Of a stretch of DNA of 64,000 nt, positions 52,837-60,321 are shown piece after piece. How positions within the stretch are numbered: position 1 is the stretch's first letter; each line of letters begins with the position of its first letter. Under the pieces are notes generated by a model. It worked only from the letters and a program-made list of their open reading frames with translations, had not been told where the DNA came from and searched no databases. Position numbers and translations under genes: made by a program. Where the stretch lies: positions 1 to 64,000 of IMG/VR virus record IMGVR_UViG_3300034284_002648, one strand, 5' to 3'. The DNA comes from a virus.

Positions 52837-53640
52837 TTAGTCTCCTAGTTCTATAATCCTATTATTATTTGATGATTTATTATTTAGTTGATCAAGAGCA
52901 GATCGTAAATCTTGATATATTAAACTTGCTCTAGATTCAGAAAAATCCTTAGTTTGTTTTATCCTTATCAAGCTCCAACCCTTACCCAATATCAAGCCGG
53001 TTTTTTTGTTGTCGTATTTTTGATTTCTTTGTAAAGATTCATCGCCCCAAACAGGCTCGAAATGAGATGGGCCGTCAACTTCTATTGCCGTATTCATTGT
53101 AGGGAGGAAAATGTCTATTTGCAACTTGGTATTTACAAGAACTTGTTCTTTGTGAAATTCAGCTTTGTATCCATCTGATATGAGTGCCTTAAAGAGAAAT
53201 TTCTCTAATTTAGAACCTGTTTTACTAGCATCTCTAACTGCTTGGTTTGCTTTTTTTAGAATGTTATCTTTTGTATTATCGTCTAAAGATTCCCACGCTA
53301 ATCTAGCCTTTTCTTTTCTTTCTTTTATTTCTTTATCAGATAATGAGTCCCAAGATTTTAGAACACCCATACCTATCTTTTGTTTGGTGTCCTCGTCTCG
53401 TTCTTTGCCCTTTGTCGGATGCTTATGCTTACCAGTAGACAAAGCATTTTTTTGAGCCTCAGACTTAGTACGAATATCTATATTGAGCCTTTTGGCATCT
53501 CTCCTTATTTTGTTGGCATATGTGCCATAAATAGCAGCAATATCAGCAAAGCTTTTATTTTGATTAAGATAAAGATCTTTTAATATTTTTTCTTTGTCAC
53601 TATCACTAAGTAGTGAATATGATGTTTTTGAAGTTTTCAT
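52837..53640 (-). CDS. Vsr/EDxHD-type endonuclease, probably homing
   Basis: A 267-residue protein. The N-terminus (about 10-60) looks like a helix-turn-helix (ILKDLYLNQNKSFADIAAIY). A basic, NUMOD-like middle covers about 60-140 (KHKHPTKGKERDEDTKQKIG). The C-terminal about 125 residues carry a PD-(D/E)xK-like core: LQIDIFLP, then AIEVDGPSHFEPVW (about 185-199), then GLILGKGWSLIRIKQ. This matches the Vsr-related endonuclease family described as free-standing homing enzymes in phage metagenomes. Its start overlaps the previous gene by 35 bases. Cleavage specificity cannot be read from sequence. A host-degrading or recombination nuclease is an alternative. Confidence 0.65.
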   Translation of the reverse strand: MKTSKTSYSLLSDSDKEKILKDLYLNQNKSFADIAAIYGTYANKIRRDAKRLNIDIRTKSEAQKNALSTGKHKHPTKGKERDEDTKQKIGMGVLKSWDSLSDKEIKERKEKARLAWESLDDNTKDNILKKANQAVRDASKTGSKLEKFLFKALISDGYKAEFHKEQVLVNTKLQIDIFLPTMNTAIEVDGPSHFEPVWGDESLQRNQKYDNKKTGLILGKGWSLIRIKQTKDFSESRASLIYQDLRSALDQLNNKSSNNNRIIELGD

Positions 53641-54079
53641 ATGATAATACTTCCATAACTCCTATTGGTTTTTTGTTCCAGCATCTCTGATATATGTTGT
53701 AAATATTATAGTTTTGTGCAATAACTGAAATTTTTTCATTTTCCGCATAGATATTTCTTAAATCAAAATGATTAACCTGGGCATAATTCATCCATTCTGG
53801 GTGTTGTAGAAAATAATATATCTGGTCTATCCCTGGAAAATTTTTAACTATATCTATAACCTCTAGATCAAAGACAAATAATCTACCTTGCCAAAACTTA
53901 GCTTCCGATAGTGGCAATATAGGCATATTTAATTTATTAGTATTGATACTATTATTATATGTAAAACATAGATATTGATTAACAGGATCATTCTGTATTA
54001 ATTCTAGAAATAAATTATGAAGATTATTGTATATATGATTGTTTGATACTATGAAGCCAATATCTTTATTAATTGCCAT
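53606..54079 (-). CDS. Unknown protein ending the glycosyltransferase-like chain
   Basis: A 157-residue protein from ATG 54079 (MAINKDIGFIVSNNHIY), chosen because a weak AAGAAAG lies upstream and the overlap with the preceding gene is then only 11 bases. A start at 54103 would add eight residues. Alternating hydrophobic strands (IGFIVS, LFVFDLEVIDIV) and a Trp-rich helix region (YFLQHPEWMNYAQVNHFDL) suggest an alpha/beta fold like parts of GT-B enzymes. No catalytic motif is visible. It is the last gene of the overlapping chain, so a role in the same sugar pathway is inferred from position only. Confidence 0.5.
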   Translation of the reverse strand: MAINKDIGFIVSNNHIYNNLHNLFLELIQNDPVNQYLCFTYNNSINTNKLNMPILPLSEAKFWQGRLFVFDLEVIDIVKNFPGIDQIYYFLQHPEWMNYAQVNHFDLRNIYAENEKISVIAQNYNIYNIYQRCWNKKPIGVMEVLSYENFKNIIFTT

Positions 54080-54698
54080 AAAATTCTTTCTTAATATATT
54101 CATTTATATCTGTGATATTTTGATCATGATGAACACTAGTTACTTCTCCAGAGTCCATATCAATATATGACGCACCACATAATAGACTCTCGTTTTTATA
54201 TATATTATTTTTCCCAACAATATATTTATATGAAGAGAAGATAAATGCCTTTTGATGCTCTAGCAATGTTCCGAGATTCATAGGGTGTTTTATATTGGGA
54301 TTATTAAACATATGAACTACTCTTGTATCACATAATTTTAGAATATTCTCTGGTAATTCATTGATATTATCAAGTAATATAGCGATATCATTACTTTTTT
54401 CCATAGAGTATTTTCTGAAAATTTCAGTATTTACCACATGAAATAAACTATCATTATCTATGATAAAAATGGATTTTTCTTTATCTGTAGCAGCAGTATA
54501 GAATGCTTTGACTTCCATGCTATTAAAATCATGTTCGCTTACACAAATACGATACGGCTGGATAATATCGTAAGCTTTAAAAATTTCTTTCATATCTATA
54601 ACATAGACATCAACATTATTCTTATGGTGATACATTGCTATTTTAAGATTATCAAGAAGTCTGCTATTGCTTTTGGATACAATAATCTTATTATTCAT
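54069..54698 (-). CDS. Unknown alpha/beta protein of the glycosyltransferase-like chain
   Basis: A 209-residue protein. The first 40 residues (NNKIIVSKSNSRLLDNLKIA, VDVYVIDM) and later segments (KSIFIIDND, DIAILLDNINELP, TRVVHMFNNPNIKHP) form the strand-helix rhythm of a Rossmann-like protein. FSSYKYIVGKNNIYKNESLL near 155 recalls the C-terminal half of glycosyltransferases. The start overlaps the previous stop as ATGA, so expression is coupled. It has no E-x7-E or DxD motif that could assign an enzyme class. Its function is not recognised. Confidence 0.5.
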   Translation of the reverse strand: MNNKIIVSKSNSRLLDNLKIAMYHHKNNVDVYVIDMKEIFKAYDIIQPYRICVSEHDFNSMEVKAFYTAATDKEKSIFIIDNDSLFHVVNTEIFRKYSMEKSNDIAILLDNINELPENILKLCDTRVVHMFNNPNIKHPMNLGTLLEHQKAFIFSSYKYIVGKNNIYKNESLLCGASYIDMDSGEVTSVHHDQNITDINEYIKKEFYGN

Positions 54699-55378
54699 AT
54701 AAAAATTTTAGCCTTATTAATGTCTTTGATATGATTTATTTTTGTTATCTGTGTTTTGGGAATCATTACCTTGTCAAAACTAACAGATCTTTCCAAAAGC
54801 TTGTTAACTAATTCAAAGAAAAATAGTGTTTTTAGTTCGTGGGGCAATAACATATCTTTTACAATAGACATTGTTTCATTGTTAAGGTAGATGCACTCAG
54901 ACCACAAAACAGGCAGATCATAAAACAAATACTCTATAGAGTTCTGATCGGCACAACCTATATTAAAGTTGTTTTTTTTACCCTTAATCAAGAAAATGGA
55001 ATTATTTGATTTATTAAAGTTTTTAGCAAAATTAAATTTTGTTATAATACCATTATTAATAAAGATAGCTCCATTATTATTTTCTTTTTGTCTGATATAG
55101 GATACAACCGAAGTCATCTGACCACTAGTGTCGTATTGTTTATTTTCGAGTATTGATATGTTTTTAGGAGAAATTATTTTTGATGTTAGAATAGTTTTTT
55201 TAATTCTATCAGACTCAAAACCCGTGAGTAAATAGATGTGATTATTTTTATAAACTGACCTAAGAATAGAAATCTGATGTTCTATCAGGGTTTTGCCCCT
55301 GATTGTTATTAGTGCTTTTGGGCCAAAAGATTTCATACCTTTGGTTATTTCAGGTATAATCATTACTATATCAGTCAT
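54695..55378 (-). CDS. Sugar nucleotidyltransferase-like protein (degenerate)
   Basis: A 227-residue protein. The N-terminus follows the NTP-transferase fold: a hydrophobic strand (DIVMIIPE), then GMKSFGPKALITIRGKTLIE, then an EHQISILRS helix and the strand IYLLTGF. In active sugar-phosphate nucleotidyltransferases the first loop is Gly-rich (GxGxR) and contacts the nucleotide. Here it reads TKGMKS, so activity may be altered. Later strands (NNGAIFINNGI, NSIFLIKG) fit the same fold. Overlaps flank it on both sides (8 bases upstream, 4 downstream). A role in making an activated sugar for the neighbouring transferases is plausible. Confidence 0.55.
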   Translation of the reverse strand: MTDIVMIIPEITKGMKSFGPKALITIRGKTLIEHQISILRSVYKNNHIYLLTGFESDRIKKTILTSKIISPKNISILENKQYDTSGQMTSVVSYIRQKENNNGAIFINNGIITKFNFAKNFNKSNNSIFLIKGKKNNFNIGCADQNSIEYLFYDLPVLWSECIYLNNETMSIVKDMLLPHELKTLFFFELVNKLLERSVSFDKVMIPKTQITKINHIKDINKAKIFI

Positions 55379-56102
55379 TATATAACACTAATTTGCACCC
55401 CGGATTATCTATAAAAAATGTATCTGTATCATAAAAAAACTTAGCTTTGTCACCACCAAGAATATTGTATGTGTCGTATGTCATAAATAGACCATCTAGA
55501 GCAGAGGTACTTTTCATATAAACGCCATAACTATGGTTGATCACAGATTCTGTATGAATTGTGTTCATAATATCGTCTAAGCTATTAAAAGAATCCTCTG
55601 TGGCTATATATAAGAATGAATTAGATTCATGCTTATTAACGACAACATCTACCCCAGAAATAATAGATATTACTTCATCTATGTGTGGCAGTATTTTATT
55701 AACTTTCCATGGAACTTTTATTTGTTGCTCAAAACTATGAACTGTCAAACCATCTACATTTTTACCAAAACATATTATATTTTTTGGATAAAAACTAGAT
55801 TTATTAACTTTATCTATAATATATGATATTGATTGATTGATTGTATCAAAATTTATAACTAGCGTATAATAAATTTTATTCTTAGCAAATATATAGTCTA
55901 TAATTTCTTGTTTATTGACTTTATCTTTATAAGTTTCTAATGTATTTTTGCCAAAAGCATATGAGCAACTGTAATTGCAGATGGTTTTGTTCTCGGAATC
56001 TACCAATATTTCAGGGTTATTTATTGCGTCCGGTATATCAAAAAAACACCACTTATCTTCTGAATTAAATATACATTTTTTACAATCGGTTGTATTATTC
56101 AT
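55371..56102 (-). CDS. Glycosyltransferase-like protein with N-terminal Cys cluster
   Basis: A 243-residue protein. The N-terminus has a Cys cluster (DCKKCIF, WCFFD, TICNYSCSYAFG) that may bind a metal. Similar N-terminal clusters precede GT2-like domains in some large phages. Then come strands of an alpha/beta domain: YYTLVINFDTINQSISYIID and FYPKNIICFGKN, resembling the first two strands of a GT-A fold, with IISGVDVVVNKHES and NSFLYIATEDSF further on. No clear DxD was found. Its ATG shares one base with the previous stop. GT2-like assignment is tentative and the enzyme may be inactive. Confidence 0.45.
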   Translation of the reverse strand: MNNTTDCKKCIFNSEDKWCFFDIPDAINNPEILVDSENKTICNYSCSYAFGKNTLETYKDKVNKQEIIDYIFAKNKIYYTLVINFDTINQSISYIIDKVNKSSFYPKNIICFGKNVDGLTVHSFEQQIKVPWKVNKILPHIDEVISIISGVDVVVNKHESNSFLYIATEDSFNSLDDIMNTIHTESVINHSYGVYMKSTSALDGLFMTYDTYNILGGDKAKFFYDTDTFFIDNPGCKLVLYND

Positions 56103-56485
56103 CAGTAGTTAATTTTCTTTAGTGTTAATGCTATTTTAAAATTTTCTTCTATCATCTTATATAGAACTATCTTTGGTTCTAGAGACACAATAAAATTAAT
56201 AATAGTCATAGGTTCAGTATAAAATTCTATAGTTTGTAGGAGCTTTAGGCCAGTTTCAACATCTATAGTATCTTTACATAGCGCATCAATAATCTTAGAA
56301 TAATCTATAATTTTAACTACTAGCTCACCATCTTGTCTTAATTTTTCTAGTAATAAATTGATTGTCGGTATTTTTTTATCTTTCTCTATACAATCAATAT
56401 CTTCAAGAACTATAGCTAATTGAGAAAAATCAGCAATATTGTTTAATGTATTAATGTTGTTTTTATTAATAGATAATAGATTCAT
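56102..56485 (-). CDS. Small methyltransferase-like fragment
   Basis: A 127-residue protein. The strand QLAIVLEDIDCI followed by LLEKLRQDGELVVKIIDYSK resembles the C-terminal half of class I SAM methyltransferases, where an LxxGG-type turn precedes a strand. The SAM-binding Gly-rich motif of such enzymes is absent, and the protein is roughly half normal length. Phages carry many such short versions. It lies in the overlapping chain (4-base ATGA overlap with its upstream gene). It may be a partner subunit or a remnant. The evidence is weak. Confidence 0.4.
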   Translation of the reverse strand: MNLLSINKNNINTLNNIADFSQLAIVLEDIDCIEKDKKIPTINLLLEKLRQDGELVVKIIDYSKIIDALCKDTIDVETGLKLLQTIEFYTEPMTIINFIVSLEPKIVLYKMIEENFKIALTLKKINY

Positions 56486-57222
56486 AATTTAATTACCTTA
56501 GATAGTATTTTAGAGAATGTGGCAAAGTCATAATTTATTTTGGTATTATTTGCATGACTAATGTTGGAGGGTACGATTCTTTGATTTTTTAGAATATCAA
56601 TGGATGATATTGTTGAGCAACCAGCCGATAAAGCGACGATATTATCAATATAATTTTTGTATACAACAAGATTATAGTCAGCTAGACTGTTGATTAAACT
56701 ATAATAGTCTTTATGAGATGAAAAGTCAATCACATCTATATTAGTCTGTTTAAGTATGTGAGCTATATCTTTATAATTATTATTGTCAATAATTAATACT
56801 CTATCTCTTTTTGCAGATGGGTTTGATATTTTAATTTTAGGCAGAGCTATGTTTATATTTGTGTCAAATAAATCATTGTTTGATTCGATAAGATTGATTA
56901 TTGTAAATTTTTGTAGCCTATTTTTGATAAGAAAAATATCTTCTTTTTTCATGTAAGAAATGTCTGAATGTATAAATACAACTTTATCGTGCTCGCCAGA
57001 CATGTAATAATTTTGATATGAATCAGACATAATATATGATTGATAGTTATTAATTAATACCGATTTTAGAGTAAGGTATTCAGACACATCTGAATTATTT
57101 ATTCTGATAATTTTTTCTCCAAAAGCATGGTCTATTAATAGATCAAAAGATGAACCATTATTAATATAATGTATTAAAGAATTATTATTTTTACAATAGA
57201 GTTTATTATATAGCTTATTCAT
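56482..57222 (-). CDS. Unknown alpha/beta protein of the glycosyltransferase-like chain
   Basis: A 246-residue protein. It shows a two-half organisation. A first half contains KVVFIHSDISYMKKEDIFLI, and a second half begins with a strand typical of Rossmann folds (KRDRVLIIDNNNYKDIAHIL), then NIDVIDFSSH and YNLVVYKNYIDNIVALSAGC. The second half, with its CSTISS turn, loosely recalls the nucleotide-binding half of GT-B glycosyltransferases, but the usual E-x7-E is missing. ATGA overlaps link it to both neighbours. No function is claimed beyond membership of the chain. Confidence 0.45.
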   Translation of the reverse strand: MNKLYNKLYCKNNNSLIHYINNGSSFDLLIDHAFGEKIIRINNSDVSEYLTLKSVLINNYQSYIMSDSYQNYYMSGEHDKVVFIHSDISYMKKEDIFLIKNRLQKFTIINLIESNNDLFDTNINIALPKIKISNPSAKRDRVLIIDNNNYKDIAHILKQTNIDVIDFSSHKDYYSLINSLADYNLVVYKNYIDNIVALSAGCSTISSIDILKNQRIVPSNISHANNTKINYDFATFSKILSKVIKL

Positions 57223-58112
57223 ACAATGATCTTAGATATGCCTGTGGATTTATCATTTGAGTAAATTTGATTCATAGATTTGTTTTCAATAGGAAATACA
57301 TTTTTAAGTTTTTGATAGAGGTCGTGATCATCAAACTTATGGAAAAAATTGCAGCCACTATCAAACTTAAATAGTTTATTATGATAAGAAACTGTTTCTA
57401 TCTCATATCTCTTGTCTAAATTGTATTTTCCTATAATTCTTTTTCTTAGACTTAAAGCATAATAATATTCTAGATCAGATACAAAAACCGTGTTCATTTG
57501 CAACAAACAGTCAATTGTATTAATAATAGACATTCTAATATTATCATCGATAGTATCGTTAATGGATAGTATAATTTTAGATGATGACGGATCTATGTTC
57601 AATTGTCTATTAATATCCTCAATATATGAGAGTGTTTGATTTGTATCTTCGGATTCTATACCTAATAATAAAATAATATTATTTTGATGTTTGCTAGATT
57701 CATAAAAAACAGATATTAAATCCTTCAAGATACCTATGTCTTGTTTAAAATTTAAAATACATCCATACTTATAAAATTTATTAAATGCATTACTAATTTT
57801 TAAAGAGTCATTATTTGGCTTAAGATACATATTAAGTTTTATGCACTCTATGCCGTTGTTGTCTAATATATCTTTATGAAAATCATTTGATACACAAACA
57901 TGTGACACTAATTTGTATGATATTGGAAAATATAAATTTGTAACGCATGGAATATTAGGTATTAAAATATTTTGTTTATATTCTCTAGCTACAAAAATCT
58001 TGTTATAGTATGAAAATTGTAGAACGGTTTGTTGCGAAGGTTTTGCTTCTTCAACCAACTTGTCTGAAAAATAAGAAAACTTATCTCTAATGAGTAACAG
58101 ATTGCTATTCAT
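57219..58112 (-). CDS. Degenerate GT-B-like protein
   Basis: A 297-residue protein. Segments YKLVSHVCVSNDFHKDIL (like the mid-domain of GT4 enzymes) and NNIILLLGIESEDTN with SSKIILSINDTIDDNIRMSI (like the strand-helix units of the C-terminal GT4 domain) suggest a shortened GT-B enzyme. The diagnostic acidic E-x7-E motif is replaced by CLLQMNTVFVSDLEYYYALS, where two separated acidic residues remain. The start overlaps the GT4 gene stop as ATGA. It could be a pseudo-enzyme that partners the full-length GT4. Confidence 0.45.
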   Translation of the reverse strand: MNSNLLLIRDKFSYFSDKLVEEAKPSQQTVLQFSYYNKIFVAREYKQNILIPNIPCVTNLYFPISYKLVSHVCVSNDFHKDILDNNGIECIKLNMYLKPNNDSLKISNAFNKFYKYGCILNFKQDIGILKDLISVFYESSKHQNNIILLLGIESEDTNQTLSYIEDINRQLNIDPSSSKIILSINDTIDDNIRMSIINTIDCLLQMNTVFVSDLEYYYALSLRKRIIGKYNLDKRYEIETVSYHNKLFKFDSGCNFFHKFDDHDLYQKLKNVFPIENKSMNQIYSNDKSTGISKIIV

Positions 58113-59797
58113 GCGTGTGATTCTTTTATATGTGCGTATTCTATGAAATCTTCATTAATCTTATTGTTATTTTTTATAAAGCTTACAATAGTATTATTAT
58201 TACGAATAATTGTATTAAAATATTCAATTGCATCTTTCCATGAGTATGGAACAACTTTCTGATTATCGTTTTGATAACCCTGCGTCAGCTTTTGTAGTAT
58301 ATTTAATATAAAGTATGAGTCTATCGTATGGGTGCCATTTAAATAATTTGTACAGATATGTTGTAGCTTGGCTAGGTCAGGATCTTTTGAGCTATTGATA
58401 AGTTCTAGAGATAGAGGAGAATGTATTTTCCAGTCCTTTATTTGTTCATATTTATTGATAGGATCTTGTTGTTTTTGTTCAAAAAGCTTAGTGAGTCTAT
58501 TTTCCCATTTCAATATAATATTTTCCCAATTAAAATGTTTAATACATAATTCTCTGGTTTTTATTCTCTGTTGGAACTTCATCGGGTTGGGTATGTGGAT
58601 ATAGTCATAAAGTATATTAACTAAACTGTCATTATCTGGATAAGCTCTATATGCTTCTGTTTCCAGCTCTTTAAACATTGTTGCAATATTAACCGGATAT
58701 GCATTGAGCTTGGATACTATATCCTCCATAGCACTATATGGAATCGTTACTATCGGAACACCACAAGCAGCAGCTTCAACTTGAGGCATACCAAATCCTT
58801 CACATATAGAATATTGGATATAAAGATCGAAAGCGTTGTATATACCAACTAACTGCTCCTGTGTTACTCCAGCAGTAACAGAAGGAAAAGTAGCATGATT
58901 ATTACAATATATGCAATTTCTTGTTGAGCCGCTATAGACATCAGCAAAAACCTTATTGCAATTTTTGCACGTATATGTCAATAGTACCTTATTTAATAAT
59001 CTATTCTCTTTCAATAAAGACGGTATATTCCAGCCCAAATAGTCTGGATAACCAGTATGTAAATACAAGAATACCTTGTTTGCAAAAGGAGACTGTTCTT
59101 TTTCAAGTCTATCAACCAGTAATCTAAACGATTTAATTAATTCTGGTATTAATTTTCTTTTTTGATTTCTCATTACAGAGCCAAGAACAATACTGTCTGT
59201 AGGTATTGATAGTGATGCCTTGGAGGCATTAGTGTCGAGCATTGTATATTTTTGAGTATCTATACCCGGAGAAGCTGTATCTACATAGTTGATTGTATTA
59301 TTTGTTTGTTGTAACAAAATATCTCTAGCCCAATCAGAGTATGTAAAAATAGAATCAGCACCAGAATAAGTATCAAGCCACATCTCTTGTTGAGGATATG
59401 AATCCACAGTTGGCATAAGCATCCAATGATAACATTTCCTCATAGGAGAGAATGCTTGATAGGAATTCATCCAATAATCTCTGATATCAATAACTACATC
59501 TGGCTGAAAATCTAAAAGAGTTTTTTCAAATCTCCATCTACCAAATGCATTTTCTGCATTAGCAGAGTATTCTTGAAATCTACTATCGTTGCTTTTAACA
59601 GCATTAGCATAGTATCTCCAGGATATGTCTTTATCTCTAGGATCATTGACAAAACCATAGCAAGCCAATTCTGCCACATGAAATAGTGGATTTGAATGTA
59701 GTCTACTTAATAGTTCTTTTCCGTATACAGAATATCCGGTACTTAAAAAACTAGCTTCATTACATAACAAAATTTTCAGCCGCTGTTTTGTATTCAT
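58109..59797 (-). CDS. GT4 glycosyltransferase with zinc-ribbon insertion
   Basis: A 562-residue protein and the clearest enzyme of the chain. The N-terminal GT-B domain begins ILLCNEASFLSTGYSVYGKE, with a TGYSxYG loop of the kind that contacts the acceptor or donor. The middle has SIFTYSDWARDILLQ. The C-terminal domain contains the GT4 signature CEGFGMPQVEAAACGVPIVT, with the E-x7-E pair at about 331-339. A zinc ribbon (TCKNCNKVF and NCIYCNNH, about 276-302) is inserted just before it, and a helical C-terminal extension covers about 440-562. Donor and acceptor are unknown. There is no SD, and the gene starts about 20 bases past the ssb terminator. Confidence 0.8.
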   Translation of the reverse strand: MNTKQRLKILLCNEASFLSTGYSVYGKELLSRLHSNPLFHVAELACYGFVNDPRDKDISWRYYANAVKSNDSRFQEYSANAENAFGRWRFEKTLLDFQPDVVIDIRDYWMNSYQAFSPMRKCYHWMLMPTVDSYPQQEMWLDTYSGADSIFTYSDWARDILLQQTNNTINYVDTASPGIDTQKYTMLDTNASKASLSIPTDSIVLGSVMRNQKRKLIPELIKSFRLLVDRLEKEQSPFANKVFLYLHTGYPDYLGWNIPSLLKENRLLNKVLLTYTCKNCNKVFADVYSGSTRNCIYCNNHATFPSVTAGVTQEQLVGIYNAFDLYIQYSICEGFGMPQVEAAACGVPIVTIPYSAMEDIVSKLNAYPVNIATMFKELETEAYRAYPDNDSLVNILYDYIHIPNPMKFQQRIKTRELCIKHFNWENIILKWENRLTKLFEQKQQDPINKYEQIKDWKIHSPLSLELINSSKDPDLAKLQHICTNYLNGTHTIDSYFILNILQKLTQGYQNDNQKVVPYSWKDAIEYFNTIIRNNNTIVSFIKNNNKINEDFIEYAHIKESHA

Positions 59798-59816
59798 TAT
59801 TTGTTGATATATATAT

Positions 59817-59846
59817 GAAAAAGGGCTATGTTATTAGCATAGCCCT
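59817..59846 (-). terminator. Intrinsic terminator after ssb
   Basis: A perfect 9-bp stem (AGGGCTATG at 59822-59830 against CATAGCCCT at 59838-59846) with a 7-base loop. On the minus strand it is followed by a run of T. It lies 26 bases past the ssb stop and before the glycosyltransferase chain, so it should end or attenuate the ssb transcript. Confidence 0.8.
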
Positions 59847-59872
59847 CTTTCAAACACACTATTCCTAGTTTA

Positions 59873-60247
59873 TTAGAAAGCTACCGATTCTTCTTCCTTT
59901 GACTCGCTCTTCTTTGAAGACAGCTTAGTAATCTTAGAGAAATTATTTACGCGAATCTTTAGAGATGAATGCTTAACACCATCCTTTTCCCAAGAATCAT
60001 TTCTAATAGAACCTTCTACTAGAACTAGATCGCCCTTCTTAAAGGACTTGCCGATAATCTCCGCTCCAGTATCCCATGCTTCGCAAGGAATAAAAGACGT
60101 AATCTTATCCTTTGATCCATTTGCCTTGGTATATTCTCTAGAAGTCGCAACAGTAAAGTTAACAACTGAAGTTTCCTTACCATTACTGCTGATCGACCTT
60201 AGTTCCGGATCTCTTGCTAAATTTCCACGAATAATAACAATATTCAT
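59873..60247 (-). CDS. ssb: Single-stranded DNA-binding protein
   Basis: A 124-residue OB-fold protein of the bacterial Ssb family. Signatures are MNIVIIRGNLARDPELR at the start, VVNFTVATSREYTK, then FIPCEAWDTGAEIIGKSFKK and GDLVLVEGSIRNDSWEKDG. The C-terminal tail is short and acidic, ending EEESVAF, like the EcoSSB tip that recruits partner proteins. It is shorter than host Ssb (about 175 residues) because the flexible linker is nearly absent. The ATG has SD AAGGAG. The gene has its own promoter and terminator, consistent with high expression during replication and recombination. Confidence 0.92.
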   Translation of the reverse strand: MNIVIIRGNLARDPELRSISSNGKETSVVNFTVATSREYTKANGSKDKITSFIPCEAWDTGAEIIGKSFKKGDLVLVEGSIRNDSWEKDGVKHSSLKIRVNNFSKITKLSSKKSESKEEESVAF

Positions 60248-60293
60248 CGTTTTGAACTCCTTGTTTAAAAACCAAATGTCCCAACACTACAGT

Positions 60294-60321
60294 ATTATAC
60301 AAATGGCTGACACCGAGTCAA
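60294..60321 (-). promoter_or_regulatory. Sigma70-like promoter for ssb
   Basis: On the minus strand TTGACT (60321-60316) and TATAAT (60299-60294) are separated by 16 bases and lie about 47 bases upstream of the ssb ATG. The -35 box contains the stop codon of the upstream polymerase gene. It has the best consensus match among the intergenic gaps examined. Confidence 0.65.
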
